Positions 10,195-22,700 are shown, counted from the stretch's first letter. The stretch is DNA of 38,283 nt from Apostichopus leukothele (GCA_010014835.2 JAAAKB020000008.1:244293-282575), one strand, 5' to 3'. Translations and numbers: made by a program. Notes: generated from the letters alone by a model not told the origin.

Positions 10195-11727
10195 CCCACC
10201 CCACCCTCCCTCCTCCCCTCTCCCTTTCCCCATGTCAAGAAATCTGAAAATACTTCCCTTGTATTAACATTATCTTTCAAGGTATAGAGAAATAGAAATA
10301 TCTAATTGAGATATATATATGTACTAACGACTTCTGTCCATGAGAGGAATGTTATTAAAGCACAAACACACAAGAAATAATAAAATGCTCTGGTAGACTA
10401 ACACAGAGATACTGACCAAAAAAGAAAAAAAATTTCTATGATTGCCTCTAAATGAGCTCAAGCAATGAATACTTCCAAATTTCAGGTGAAAAAGATGCGA
10501 AAAACATTTCATATTTGTGATTGAAGCCACGTACAACCATATCGAAGTTAACATGTAAAAGTCAAATCTTTGGAATGTGGATACTGAGGAGATTTGCTTT
10601 ATAAAGATTACCCTTTTTTGGCAAATGCCGTTATAAAAATTCTCCGTGCTTAAGAAACAATAATCACAATATCAAGAATTTCTTAAAGCAGTTTTGGATT
10701 CATATTTGTTTGTGACAATTTTGTTTTTACTAGTGTCCTCGGTGTTGAGGTATCATTCCACCGCCACCCTTATTGTGACACCAACGAATGATTCTTTGTT
10801 CACGTCAAGATATTAGGAATAGAGGAACAGAAGTTTATTACTATAAAAATGTCATGTGTGGAATCGTTACAAAATTACTCCTTGGCCCCCCATAAAGGTG
10901 ACCTGTCACGTGACAGTCAAAATAATTCACATCTCCGAAGGCAAAACCTATTAAAGCTTGTCCTAAATTTGGGAGGACGATGGGAATGTTCGGCCCAAAA
11001 AAACTCGATCAAAACTTCAGGTTAGCCTGATGTTTGGGATTGAGTCTGCCTTTCAAGGGACTAAAAAATGATGACATAAAAAAAGCTAGGAATTCTAAAA
11101 TGGAGACAAAGTTTCAAAGTTAACAATATGCTTTCAAGCATTTTATTTATTTTTTTTTTTTTGGTCGTTGACAGTTTTGGAATCATAGTTTTGTGACAAT
11201 TTTGTGCTCAATGGGGTACTTGGTGAACAAGGTAAAATATAAATTTTTAAATTGTCAGTTGGGTTCTATGAAGATTTAAAAGCTAATACTGTTTTGCTTT
11301 TAGTCCTTTAGGTACCTTTTGTGTTGGCTATAGGTAAAAACATTCATGCTGATTTAACACACCGGTAGGCAGGCTCAACATGATATTATCTTGTTTACGA
11401 CTGTCCTTCAAAGGCTTTAACAAAAAAAAACCCTCTGAAATATTAAATAGAATGTTAAACGTACGTCACAGAGACTTTGTGTACTTGTGGGAGAATAGTT
11501 GGAAAATAAAGTTGACATATTTTGTAGGGTTTTTTTCTTCTTCAAACTGCTATAACTACATATAAAACACTTGTAAACAGAAGAAAAAACCCACAAAATT
11601 GTGACAAAAATCCACATTTTATACAATAAACTCCTCTCTGTGACTGAGAAAGTGGTTAGTTAGTTTTTTAGTTTTAGTGGTTAATTTTTTTAAAATGACA
11701 GTATACTACCATGACATTATTAAAGAC
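10195..11727. other. Intergenic region; no gene seen
   Basis: AT-rich sequence opening with a C-rich tract right after the gap (10195-10230). Apart from a CACGTG palindrome at 10903-10916 I see only short chance ORFs. Confidence 0.5.
10903..10916. promoter_or_regulatory. CLEAR/E-box palindrome CTGTCACGTGACAG
   Basis: A perfect 14-bp palindrome containing GTCACGTGAC, the consensus described for MITF/TFEB-type CLEAR elements. It is not close to a recognised gene start, so its role is uncertain. Confidence 0.35.
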
Positions 11728-12095
11728 TTAAAGGCATTGAAGACTCGCCCACAAAGAAGCGTCTGATGCCGGTAATCTGACCTAGTTTCGTCTGAGGTGT
11801 AACAGAAGTGTTAGACACCACCATCGATCCCAGTAAATACACACAGAGCTTGCTACCGTCGGTAATTAGACACTAGTGTACAGTCAATACATGCAGCTAC
11901 AGTCAATACCCACAACACAGTGTACAAACGATACAGCGATGGTCATCTCAGGTCCAGCTAAAGATAACAAGGTATCACGTTTCATTACTGTCTGCATTTT
12001 GTAGCGACATGAAGAAAACGTCACTTGCATGCAACAGAAAGTTAACTTTTTCAGATGGCCGCACACGGTTTGGGGCGAGTCTTCCATGCCTTTAA
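11728..12095. mobile_element. TTAA-flanked MITE (~368 bp)
   Basis: The left end reads TTAAAGGCATTGAAGACTCG and the right end in reverse complement reads TTAAAGGCATGGAAGACTCG. Both then run CCC plus an A-rich stretch. The single mismatch across those 20 bases implies a fairly recent copy. Both edges carry TTAA, fitting a TTAA target duplication. The interior has no transposase. The TIR start (TTAAAGG) matches the element at 2708-2958, but the following bases differ, so they are related families or a convergent type. Confidence 0.82.
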
Positions 12096-12899
12096 TTCAC
12101 AGCTACCGTATTCAGTATAAAACATGTTAGATGAAACAAAGTGTCACTGTTTCTTACATTTATTAATTTTAATTTATGTAATGTCTTTCTTTTATCTTGA
12201 GATATAAAAATGAATTTCAGTTCATGGCTCATTTATGAACATCATAGATAGCATGAAAGATGGGGGTAATGGAGCCTTCAATGTGACTAAATTTGGTTCC
12301 AATCATTGGTATACGTTGAATATGCAGTGATATTTTTGTGACTCTAGGTGTTAATCTAATGAACCTATTTTTTTGATTATTTTTTTTTCCAAACCTTATA
12401 TCCTCGCTGTTGAGAGTTTGATAGACTGATTATGTGTTCAGGTAGATCCCCATATGACAGTCATGTCATGTACTGTTATAAGGTCAGACAATTATGGAAC
12501 GACCTAAATACATAATGGTACAACCTAATAGCAGCATAAAGTCAGCACATAACTAAATGCATACTTTATCAAATAAGAGTTGGTATAGTCCGTTTATATT
12601 CATATAACCAGACACACAATTCTCCACCTTCATTAAATTTTCACTGAGTTCCAAAAATTTATTTTTCTTTTCTTTTATTAAAATAGAATTTATATGATAT
12701 TATATTGTATTGTATTGTATATTGCATTGGATTGGATTGGATAGGATTGGATTAGATTAGATTAGATTAGATTAGATTAGATTCGAATTAATATTATAAT
12801 AACTTGATGAGAAAAACAACCGCTTCTTGTTGTCTTGCAAATTAATTAGTGACATCTCCCAGTGAAAATCTAATGCAAACCGTTTTCTCATCATAAACA
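12096..12899. other. Non-coding stretch
   Basis: AT-rich with no gene seen. It contains the pentanucleotide microsatellite at 12700-12785. Confidence 0.5.
12700..12785. repeat. Pentanucleotide microsatellite (TATTG, GATTG, then GATTA)
   Basis: The array drifts from TATTG units through GATTG to about seven clean GATTA units. The gradual change along the array is what stepwise slippage plus point mutation would leave. Confidence 0.9.
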
Positions 12900-13820
12900 G
12901 GTTATATAATAATCTCATATTGCCACGAAATATGCTAGAAATATGCTAGAACATTCCATAAGTGGTTAGCAATTTCAGAGATGAACTCTGCCAGACACTG
13001 ACCTCTTTAGAGCATCTTGCCTCTTTGAGACACTTAATCACCAATTTTCATTTAAACAGAACCCCCATCATCCAGAAGTCTTAGAACCACTTTGAAAATC
13101 ATTTTTGGAAATTGCAATCAGTATAAATTGTTAATCCAAAATTTAAACTCATTAGCTTCAATAACCTGATGACAATAATAACTGCCTTTTTGAGTATTTG
13201 TAAGTTAGAGACAATATGGAAATGTTGCAGGTCTGAAATAAATGTCTCAGGTTGTATACACACTTATAGGTTATCTCTATTCCCTTCAAATATGCTAGAA
13301 ATATGCTAGACAGTGGAAGCCCTATACTGCAGTTACTATAATGATCAAACATGAAGCCTTCTTCAGAGCATCTTGCCTCATTAATTGAGACAATCAATCA
13401 AAATAATTCTTTTAAAAGAAAAGAGCCCTCATCATCAAGAATCAGTAAACCTCTCAGAAAAATTGTTTCCGAACACCTGCAATAAAACTTTTTAAAGCTC
13501 TAAATTTTGCTCAAAGTTAGCCTAACCATCTCTTTGAGTACTTGTATATTAAATATGTCTTATGAAAGTGTTGTAGGTGTAATTTAAACTTTTAGTGTTT
13601 GTATGTACACATTAGAGGTCATCTCTATTCCTTACAAATATGCCAGAAAAGTACAAAACTGGTCATGTATGATCAAAACCTGAACACTTATTACTTTCAG
13701 AGCATCTCACCTCTTTGACCGAGAAATTTTAATCAAAAACCCTCCTCATCTGGAAGATGAACAATCTCTAGAAAAAGAGGATTTTTCAAATCATCTAGAA
13801 ATTTTTTAATTTTGGGTATA
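12900..13820. repeat. Three-copy diverged tandem repeat, unit ~335-370 bp
   Basis: Matching landmarks recur in order: GGTTATCTCTATTC-like starts at about 12900, 13269 and 13617; AATATGCTAGAAATATGCTAG in the first two copies and a shorter variant in the third; AGAGCATCTTGCCTC at 13009, 13365 and 13699 (spacing 356 and 334); then CCTCATCATC near 13065, 13427 and 13742. The copies have diverged substantially, so the duplication is old. The third copy contains an open frame on the minus strand (13733-13924). Confidence 0.75.
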
Positions 13821-13924
13821 TGGCACTGATGACCTTTTAACCTATCAAGCAGTCGAAGCAAGCTGTCTTCACTTGCAGAGAAGTCATCGATAATGCCGCA
13901 AAGGATCAAATAATGTACAGACAT
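13733..13924 (-). other. Possible fragment of a helical death-fold-like domain
   Basis: A 63-codon minus-strand frame in the third tandem copy has an amphipathic pattern (SLLRLLDRLKGH, IKKFLDDLKNPLFLEIV) that loosely resembles the later helices of DED or CARD domains. It lacks clear splice sites, and copies 1 and 2 do not keep the frame. It may be a decayed exon or chance. Confidence is low. Confidence 0.2.
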
Positions 13925-14286
13925 TAGAACTGTTCAGATCATTAGTAGTGATGGTAGATTGCAAAACGGCCTGACCGGCTTCATCGATGGTACTGTTGCT
14001 ACGATACGAGACAAGCTTAAGTGTATATTTGTATAGAAAGCAAGATATTTTAATAGTAAGTCTTTTGTAGTATTGATGACCACCCTCTCCTATCAAATCA
14101 CTTTTGGTTTGTCTTTTAAAATTTATATTATTAGATGGAACTTTGAAAAGATAATGATTATGATGGATCAAGATGTATCTTTCTCAATTAACTGATTAAT
14201 AATGAATGGTAGTTTGTATCGAAGCAATGGAATAAGAGTGTGTAGCACTGGAGAGATTTGATTGTGAGATTGCCTTCTAATGCTAT

Positions 14287-14645
14287 ATACATAGGCGTAG
14301 GAGCCTAAGCGGATTTGGGGGGGGGGGGCCAATAACGAATTGCCCGAAAAATATAACCAAGTGTTTTGCGCGCTTTGCGAGCGTTCAACATCTTAATCTA
14401 CATATCATATAGGCATGCATCGGTTATTGCATCGCATGCCAATTACATGCAATCATATGCCGTGTTACTACCCTTCTATATCGGTTACAATTTTTCGGGA
14501 AGTAGTTACAATAATAATGATGATAATAATATGTTTAACCATTGAAAGCACATTGCAATTAATTTTTCTTTCAGTAGGTGCCCAAAAAATTCTCCTCATA
14601 TTGCCCGAATTTTCACAAATATATTTGCTTGGGGGGCTGCTGTAG
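14287..14645. repeat. Dispersed repeat with two related segments around ATTGCCCGAA
   Basis: The segment from 14290 reads TAGGCGTAGGAGCC, then a G-run, then AATTGCCCGAAAAATAT. A second related segment near 14580-14640 has GTGCCCAAAAAA, ATTGCCCGAATTTT and TTGGGGGGCT. The pairing suggests one element with internally repeated modules. The family is not identified. Confidence 0.45.
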
Positions 14646-15148
14646 TTGCAAGAAGTGCTGTACTAGGAAACACAAGTGAAGGTACTTAAAACGATTGGTT
14701 TGACATTTCAACGGTTTCAAAAGATCTCTTCTACAAGAAATTATACCACTCGTGATCAACTCACGGTGCCGTTATGATCGTTATGAAGTCAGAGCCTGTA
14801 GTTTGTCAATTTTCGCGTCCAAAACTAGATTGGAGCAAATTTATGACAGAGCCCTCTGTTGAATTTGGGCATGGCTGGAGAGCCCAATTCCCAATATATT
14901 TATCAGCCAGACCTTGTTTTCATATATCAATATTACTCATATATAGCCACCCCCAAAAAAGAGGAAAAAAATTGAGAAACTACAAATCCTTTTCACTTTC
15001 CCATTATTATTTGAAATGAACATCAAACTTAGTCAAGCCAATGAACTACATTGTTCAATTATCATAGTGTTGGATTTTACTTCTGAATAACAAACAAATG
15101 ATTCATCAACTAACCATAAGGAAGAACAGCTTAAATCACTTTGACGTA

Positions 15149-15211
15149 CCCACTAACATAACATAACTTAATTATTACTAACATAATTATGACCCACTAA
15201 CATAATTATGC
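15149..15211. repeat. Short tandem repeat, unit CCCACTAACATAATTATGA-like
   Basis: Two good copies and one degenerate copy of a ~17-19 bp unit. Confidence 0.7.
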
Positions 15212-15630
15212 CCCTTCGATGGGCTCAGTTGTGAGGGTTTATGAAAAATTAAGTGTAAGAGAAAAGATCATCTTTGACACTGTATATATCTTACTTCCCC
15301 TCTATGATCCTCACCAATTGCAGCCGTGCACATTTATATACCTTCATGATGATAACCACATATGGCTGAGATCTTCACACCTGCTCTAGATATATATCTT
15401 AGCAAGCATAAAAGTAACAAATAGTGATTACTCTGCCATTTTAGATTGTTTGTGTAATGGTTACACACAACTGCTTCAAAACAGCTTTTATTGAGTTAAG
15501 GTTCCTCCTTTCCTCAAAATTAGGGTTGCAAATTGAATCAATATTTAAAGACACACCTTCCCAGGCTTCGTCACCAAAATGAATATTATCCTACTCAACA
15601 TAACTTGTTCCGTTATAAACATTTTGTTGC

Positions 15631-15645
15631 TCACACACACACACC
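15631..15645. repeat. CA microsatellite
   Basis: About seven CA units within TTGCTCACACACACACACC. Confidence 0.85.
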
Positions 15646-18600
15646 TTTTTCACGTCGGTATCAAAGCATATCATGCAATAACCAACATCAGAATTTTTTT
15701 TTTAAATTAAAATATTCCCCTCATTATTTGAGATGAAACACGATTTATACTCAGTCTTAATGAAGTACTTTGTGATACGATTTTGATGTAGGATACAACA
15801 TAAAAACTTGGAAAGTATGAAAAACAACATTTCTTTTTGCTAAACCGATTGCAAAAGAGATATAACTTGGGACACTTAACCTAGGGCTTATAACACTTTC
15901 AGTGTGAAGCACAACTGAAAACCATTTACACAGAACACTGCCGAATATCTGAAGTGAAATGTGAAACAGAACACCTTTAGGTAGATTATGTCATAAAATT
16001 TAATCAGCAGACAGCTGATCACAGTAAGATTCACCAATAGCAGTGGTACAGAAACACTGCCCTCATTATTGATGGGACTAAATCTTGAGTTACGTGAGTT
16101 GATGTGAAGAGGCTTAACCCAATTTCATTAGAAAAGGATCTCCAGTGCATTAGACTTTTCCAATGAGTTTGGGACATTTTTCGATTACTTTTCAATAATG
16201 TAAATTCCATTAACAATGATGTTTCTTAGTTGAGCTTGATTTTAGTTCCACTTCAATAAAAGAGAGAAAAGTCAAACTATGGAAAATATCAAATTTGCGT
16301 TTGAGAAATAGTACTGATAAGAAAAGTGTCCAGGCCTTCATAATCTGAATGGATTTCACTTTACATTTGCCGGTTAAATTTAGCCGATTTGGTGAACAAA
16401 TCTAAAAGATTTTCTCTTGTCTCATCTGTTCCAATCTGGCTAAGTTTGGTATAATCTAAGTGAGTCATTGGAAATTCAATGACAAAGCTCAAACAGCTCC
16501 TTTAATGAATTGAATCCTGATCAACATTACTCTTTTCATCACCCTTTGTGTGTGTTGTAAGTAGAGACAGGTGTTATGAAGTGATAGATATTCAGGCTTA
16601 GAATTCCACACTTTTAGACACTTGTTGAAAAATGCCAGTTCATAAAAAGTACAATAACAAGAATCTCCTGGCTATATTCAAATTCCCTCTTGCATTTTCC
16701 TTGAATGAATACAAAAGTCAAATCACTTTTGCACTGGTAGAAATATGCGAGTGCCTTTCGCTTTTCAACCTGGCAATTAGCGATATCCACTGACACTTAT
16801 AGCCAGTAAAAAGCCTGAAGTATGAGGCCTGATTATGTCTGTAAATGAAAGGAAAAATTAAAGGAGTAATCCATCTCTCTGAATTACAAACACTTTTCGT
16901 GTTTCTAAAGCACAAATACAATAATGGGAAAAAAAATTGCACACTTTTTTTCAGAAAAATTCACCGGGGGACCCTAGACTTTTGGCATTAAAATCAAGCC
17001 AAGCTTCCTGTGCCAATCTATTTATGGTAGCCATAAAGGTCTCTCCAGTGTACAGTCCTTCATTGACCAACTACTTCACACAAGAAATACTCCTTTTTTG
17101 TCATTATCCTGTTATCTTCCAGGTTCAGAAGAGGAAACGGTCATATCCACTGAAACCTTCTAGCCGCAAATTTTCACACAGGAAAAGCATGATGGCTGAT
17201 CAATACTGATCTTTTCTGCTTCATTAATTCCATGACCACACACTGAGGACAAACACAGTATCTGCCACAAGTACTACTACCAGGGAACAACTCCCTGCTA
17301 CTACTTGGTGTGAATTTTGTTTTACTTTATAAATCAAATTCAAGTAAGATCTGGCCATGTAAATTTGCACTATTTTGCTTTGGAATTTCACTTTGGACTA
17401 GAAAATAAATGTCACTTGCATTTGCCTGTCAGTAAAAAAGCTAATCCAATTGCCGTGGTCATGCTACTTATTCTGTTGCACAAAAATTAGCTTTTGACAT
17501 TTCTCGTCAAGGTAAACTCTGGTAGAATTTATCAAGCAAATTTCTTTCAGCTAAAGTATCTATTATCTAAGCACTAGCATTTTGTCACCATGCCTGTTAA
17601 ATTGTGGAAGTTTTCCGTTCTCTGTTTACCTGTTCTCTTAAATATTTAAGAGGAGTTAGTACAGGAAATTGTTGTTTTAACACTTCAACCCTTATCAAAG
17701 CTCCTCTTCTAATACCCTTCTGGGAAGAACTGATAGTTGTTTGTGAAGGATATATACAAACAGTACATCCTACTCCCCATAGAGTATGTGCTTCTGTACA
17801 TGAATTGAAAAACAACTCATGAATTTGAAAACAACTCCATGAAGTCGGTATGCAGTTTATTATAAAGATTATGGCAATGGGTTGAACTATGGCATTTTGT
17901 ACTTTTTGCTCTGTGTTGTTTTTTTTTCTTCTTTTTTTCTGGCAGTATGACTGCATTCCTATCTCAAGCTTGACTACTGATGTTTTCCTCAAAAGATCCA
18001 TTAGAATTATTCATGCTGAATTTGACCACCAACTTGACATATCAAATATATATATAGCTTGTTTAGTTGGTTTGGCAATTAGGAAACTTGGCCCGTTGTT
18101 GCGATGAGGTACCTTGCAGTGCAATAACAGATTTGTAACATTAACGGGGTGCACGACATTCTTTCATGTGGGGTTAATTTAAAACTTGTGTAAAGTGACG
18201 AAGCCTGATGGCAAATTACTTTTACAAATTTTCGGGGCTTATGGTAAGGTTCAGATGCCATTTTCTCTCAACCTGTAAACATATACTTATAGTGTGAGCT
18301 TTTGTGAAGTGCTGTTTTGTATTTTTGAAGTTATCTATCATTAACATTAACATGAAAGCCAGCAAGTTAAGTGATTCCTTGCCTTATAAATGTTTATATA
18401 TGGAATCACCGAAACTAATAAAGGAACTGAGTAAAATGTGTCCTAAAGTCACATACTAGAACATCAGAAAAGAGTTCCAGATAACTTGACCCTTGCAAAG
18501 GTACTACCCTTCAGAAAGTTGATGACAGACAACAGTCATTAGTGAAAGTGGAAAATCCTCTCAGCCACTTAAGAGAGCAACGGTCAAATCATGTGAAAGT

Positions 18601-18654
18601 TAGTAACATAAGAAAGCCATTCATCAAAGAAATGATTTGAATATGAGAGCTTAC

Positions 18655-19205
18655 AAGGTTATTCAGACTTCGACCTCTGTTGACATCTGCTGACCTTTGA
18701 CCTTCACAGAAAACATTGAGTTTCTTCTACTCAATATGATGCATCCACATACATAATATGAAATTCATCCACCAAATCGTTTTGAGTTATCGTGTTTACC
18801 AGGTTTTCAGACTTTGACCTCCACAGAAAACAATAGGGTTCTTCTATTCAATAAGGTGCATCCATATACTACATATGGAGTTCATCCAACCCATTTGTGT
18901 GTTATCGTGTTTACCATGTTTTCAGTTTTACTTGTTGACCTCAAATGACCCTCCACCTCAACAGAAAAATATGAGTTTCTTTGTACTCAATATGAGTCCA
19001 TCCACATACCAAACTTAAAGTTCTTCCACAATACGGGTTTTGAGTTATTGTGTTTCAAGGTTTTCAGACTATGACCGCTCTAGATCTCAAATGACCTTTG
19101 AACTTGGCAGAAAACAATAGGGTTCTTCTACTCTATAAAGTGCACACACATACCAAATATGACGTTCACCCAAAATTCAGATTTCCAGTTATCGTATATA
19201 CAAGC
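18655..19205 (-). repeat. DR1-bearing tandem repeat, copy cluster A (about four units)
   Basis: Units of roughly 117-147 bases share, on the plus strand, GACCTTTGACCT-like, CAGAAAACAATAGGGTTCTT, CATCCACATACC and GAGTTATCGTGTTTAC. Anchor CAGAAAA occurs at about 18706, 18823, 18961 and 19108. The first unit contains a perfect DR1 (TGACCTTTGACCT, 18691-18703). In reverse complement the unit aligns with the cluster at 35580-35960, so the two are one family in opposite orientation. Confidence 0.8.
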
Positions 19206-19384
19206 CAAGGCCTCACACACACGCCATAACCATCGCATTGATTCTGGCAAGGAATAAAAAACCTCTGGAAAATTATTTTAACGGATGGTGAACATCCCAC
19301 GAAACTACATCCAAGGAACGATCACATGAGTTCATGTCAAACTTGCACATATTGACAAAATCTGGTGGCAAATGAAATCAAATT

Positions 19385-19420
19385 GCCATCCACCCCCCCC
19401 CTCCTCTCCCCCCCCCCCCA
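19385..19420. repeat. C-rich tract
   Basis: Interrupted poly-C (CACCCCCCCCCC...CCCCCCCCCCC) about 100 bases beyond the XRCC3 exon 3 donor. Confidence 0.9.
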
Positions 19421-19514
19421 ATCACTTGATCCACTAACAGAATAAGTTACCATTAAATCTTTACAATTTACATTGAACATTCCCCCCATGAGACAAATCG
19501 TTATTTGGCCTTAC

Positions 19515-19727
19515 CCCCATTCAATCCTCCATCTTCGAGTGGTAACTGAGCCATCAGGCATAACTGAAGACATAGCTGCGTCTTGCCAGCTGCACTTTCT
19601 CCCGTCACTTCGGTGATTCCTTGAGAGAGGATGCCACCTCGAAATATTTCATCCAGAATTGGGCAGCCCAGACTAAGGGATTTTCGAGAAAACATGGAAG
19701 GACAGTTCCCATTTTTTATGTCCAAAG
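19515..19727 (-). CDS. XRCC3: XRCC3 exon 3 (Walker A)
   Basis: 213 bases, acceptor TTTCCTTTACAG, donor GGGG before GTAAGG. It encodes the linker and the whole P-loop region through MAQLPLEDGGLNGG, equivalent to human VQFPRQHGGLEAG. The human protein continues with VYICTEDAFP, which should start the next, unseen exon. Confidence 0.93.
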
Positions 19728-22700
19728 CTGTAAAGGAAATTACAAACAGTGCAGACGTTATGCATATACTACATATCTACAAGGGTATCATGAACTCTGT
19801 ATAACCATAACTAATGCGTTAAACAAAATGATATGCAAAGTTGCCAAATTCCTTCACAATATACACGCTACTGAATACAGAAGTTTCTTATATTATAAAA
19901 TTCATAACCAATGAATGCATTTGTATTGCATGATCTCCAAGTCATTCACTTTTCAACGTTGGCAAACCCTGTTGTTCTTCAATATGGTCAGAAATTTTCC
20001 TCTTTTGGCCAAAGCACCTTCTGTTGTACACCAGTCATTAGATTTTCATTTTTCACATAATTGCATATAACTCCTTCTGACCAGAGGATTTGTTCACATC
20101 ATCTAGAATATTGCTTAGATAATTCTTATAAATCAAGGAAATGACAGGAATATTCAATCACATTCAGTTAAGCCGTTTCACATTCCAGGATGAATACTGA
20201 CGGACACTGGTCCATTTCCAATCAGATGAAACAACGTAACAGATAGGCCAGGAAAAGTGCAATACGGTAATATATCTAAACGTATCACCACTGATCCTGA
20301 CCTGGCCGTATAGTTGGGCGTCTTCTTGTCTCCACTGGTCAGATCCGTCAGAGACATCGCACGAATAGAACGCAAAGTTTCTTGATAAAATTGAAGTTTT
20401 CCTTCGTAAGCCCATTCACAGTTTCGGCAGGCCGGGAAAAGTGCAATACGAATTTGCAGTTGCACGTTTAGCACAATTCCAGACCTACTGACCCCTGTGC
20501 AATCATCGCATCACATCTGAATAGTCCTTTTTGCTATGCATCTTTAATATAAATTCCTATCTTCAATTGCTCGGTGCAATGACGGGTAGGCATTAAGGCC
20601 GGGACAAGTGCAATATGGAACCATAAGAGGTCAACATAGTGACACAAGTCAAGACCTTCATACCCACCCAAAACTCTGAAATCTCTTTTCGTAAATTTAC
20701 AGCAAACTCCATCCATTTCTGATCTCAGCATACATACCAAGGAACTCCTCCTCTCGGCCACTACCAGAGGCACCTTCCAACACTGATTATCTCTCTCTCA
20801 TCACATTTTAATCATCACACTCTCTCTGGACCCTCGACGTCTTGGCAAATTTGTCTTTGAGAATGCCTCCTGACCAATTAAAAACAAAACTCTTGACATC
20901 TGCAGAGCTGGGATCATGAACGTGCGTGTGCTCGTGAATTTGTGGAGAAGCGAGGTGACATGACGTGAACGCAAGAAGACCGGGAAAAGTGCAATATGGA
21001 CTTACTTAAAGTGTACGACACATTGCAAACTCATCCTGGCCTCCCAGAGTAAAGTCCCATGTAACAGTATCGTCAGGAAGATGAACCACCAGACGAGACG
21101 TATCTGTAACGGCTGTCGGTGCAAGATGCCATTGTGCGTGTTTTGCAAGGTTCCGCAAGCAGGCCGGGTCAAGTGCAATATGGCCAGGAATCAAATTACT
21201 CACATATTGCCCTCCTCCCAACCTGCAAGCAGCCCCAAATGCTCATCTTTCTCCTTAATCTTTCCTCCCACCATGCAGTCATTTTGATGAGATGAAGATG
21301 TCTCTCTTACCCTCAGCCCTTTATATCCCTTTCCTTTAACTTTAAGGATGCTATTTTCTCACATTTGCATTGTTCTGCCGACGGTGGCAATTTGTAAACG
21401 GACACAAAATTTTGCTGCCTGTGGTGTGGAATGGACTGTAAGGCCGGGAAAAGTGCAATATGATGATATAAAAGTGCACATTTTGCAACTCTTCCTTGCC
21501 TCACAGGCAATCCTACAATTCAAGTCTCGTTTAGGAATGAAATTAACGGAAAAAAGAGAGAGCGAGTGGGAGAGAAAAGAATGGGTGAGAAACTCCATAG
21601 TCAAGTTAAGATCATTTTGCTGACCTGTTAATTTTGGCTGTCTGTATACTTTCTCAGAAACTGCCAGTTTTAATGTGACACTGTCACTCTGAGTGAGCTT
21701 TGTGCTTCTAGCAATATCCGCCGTGGACAATTTCAGGACGTCTTCGTAAGTCTTCAAACCAGCTGTGGGTGAAGAAAATAGAACAGAAATTAGAACAGGA
21801 TAGGCTATTGGTGGAAAACCAGCATTTCCCAAGTATTTTTCTGACCAACATGGACATTCTATTTCACACAGCATGACCTGGACTTCCAGTAGTTCTTGTG
21901 TATGTGTGCTACTATTCACTATTCAGTAAAATACATTTCTTTCTAAAACAAAATGGGAGAAAAGAGAACTGGGAAGACTATCCCTTGTAACTGAAAGCTT
22001 AAAACACAAGTTTTTCAATGACCGACAGACAGTCATGTACTGCAACTATCAAATTTGAAAGGGAAAAAAATGTTATGTTGTAGGAACTAACATTTTGATT
22101 CCATCTTTACATTAAGAAGTGAATTGAGTCCCATGTTTCAATGGTTGGATTTACCCATGTATTTACTAACCTAAGTTGCTTTTACAGCAGTAAAAATTGT
22201 TTTGTCATTCTCCAAAATCTTTTGAGAAATGACAATTGCACCCCTCATTTATTTTAATGAATGTTAGAATTAGATTCTTACACAATTAATGTAGGCCTAG
22301 GCTAGTCAGTTGTTTATATTGCTTATTGAACATTATTGATTATTGAACAAGCCCCATGCTTAAATTAAACTAGGTCTAGCCTAACTTGGGCACAATGCAG
22401 GAAACTTAGAAAAACTGAGAGCAGCACAAGCTAAATCAAGGGAGCTCTTCCATGCTGAAAATTTAAAAAAGATTTAACCTAAGGTAAGTTTTACACATGT
22501 ATGGATTTCCCAGTAGGCCCTATGGGTTAATGCTTGGGTCGCCACATGTCCCGATGTGATTCGGGTCTCCTCTCAAAGTTGAAGTCTTCAGGCCGAGTTC
22601 CATACTCTGCAACTGGAAGAATGATCTCTAAATTCCACATACTTCATTCATACAAACAAACAGTTCACATAAGATGCACGAATTCTCCTATTATTGAACA

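Larger units (their letters stand above)
13925..18654. other. Long gene-poor stretch, possibly XRCC3 intron
   Basis: No exon could be supported. It contains a G-run repeat (14287-14645), a short AT tandem (15149-15211) and a CA microsatellite. If XRCC3 continues to lower coordinates, this is its intron. I looked for codons matching the YICTEDAFP and Walker B regions of XRCC3 on the minus strand and did not find them. Confidence 0.4.

Noticed and set aside
16937-17209. 90-codon plus-strand ORF and an overlapping minus-strand frame with LAQEAWLDFNAKSLGSPGEF
   Set aside because: Neither shows a recognised domain, and splice signals are poor. I considered the minus frame as an XRCC3 exon but it matches no part of the protein.
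13925-18654. CRISPR-like, operon or riboswitch structures
   Set aside because: The DNA is animal nuclear sequence with intron-containing genes; tandem repeats here lack the uniform repeat-spacer layout and such features would not be expected.
21081-21287. Cys-rich plus-strand frame resembling a zinc-binding transposase tail (RRICNGCRCKMPLCVFCK)
   Set aside because: It covers one of the six motif copies in XRCC3 intron 2, and the other copies do not keep the cysteines. Treated as chance.
21359-21919. 186-codon minus-strand ORF as a single-exon gene
   Set aside because: Only 21762-21625 is XRCC3 exon 2; the rest is intron read through.
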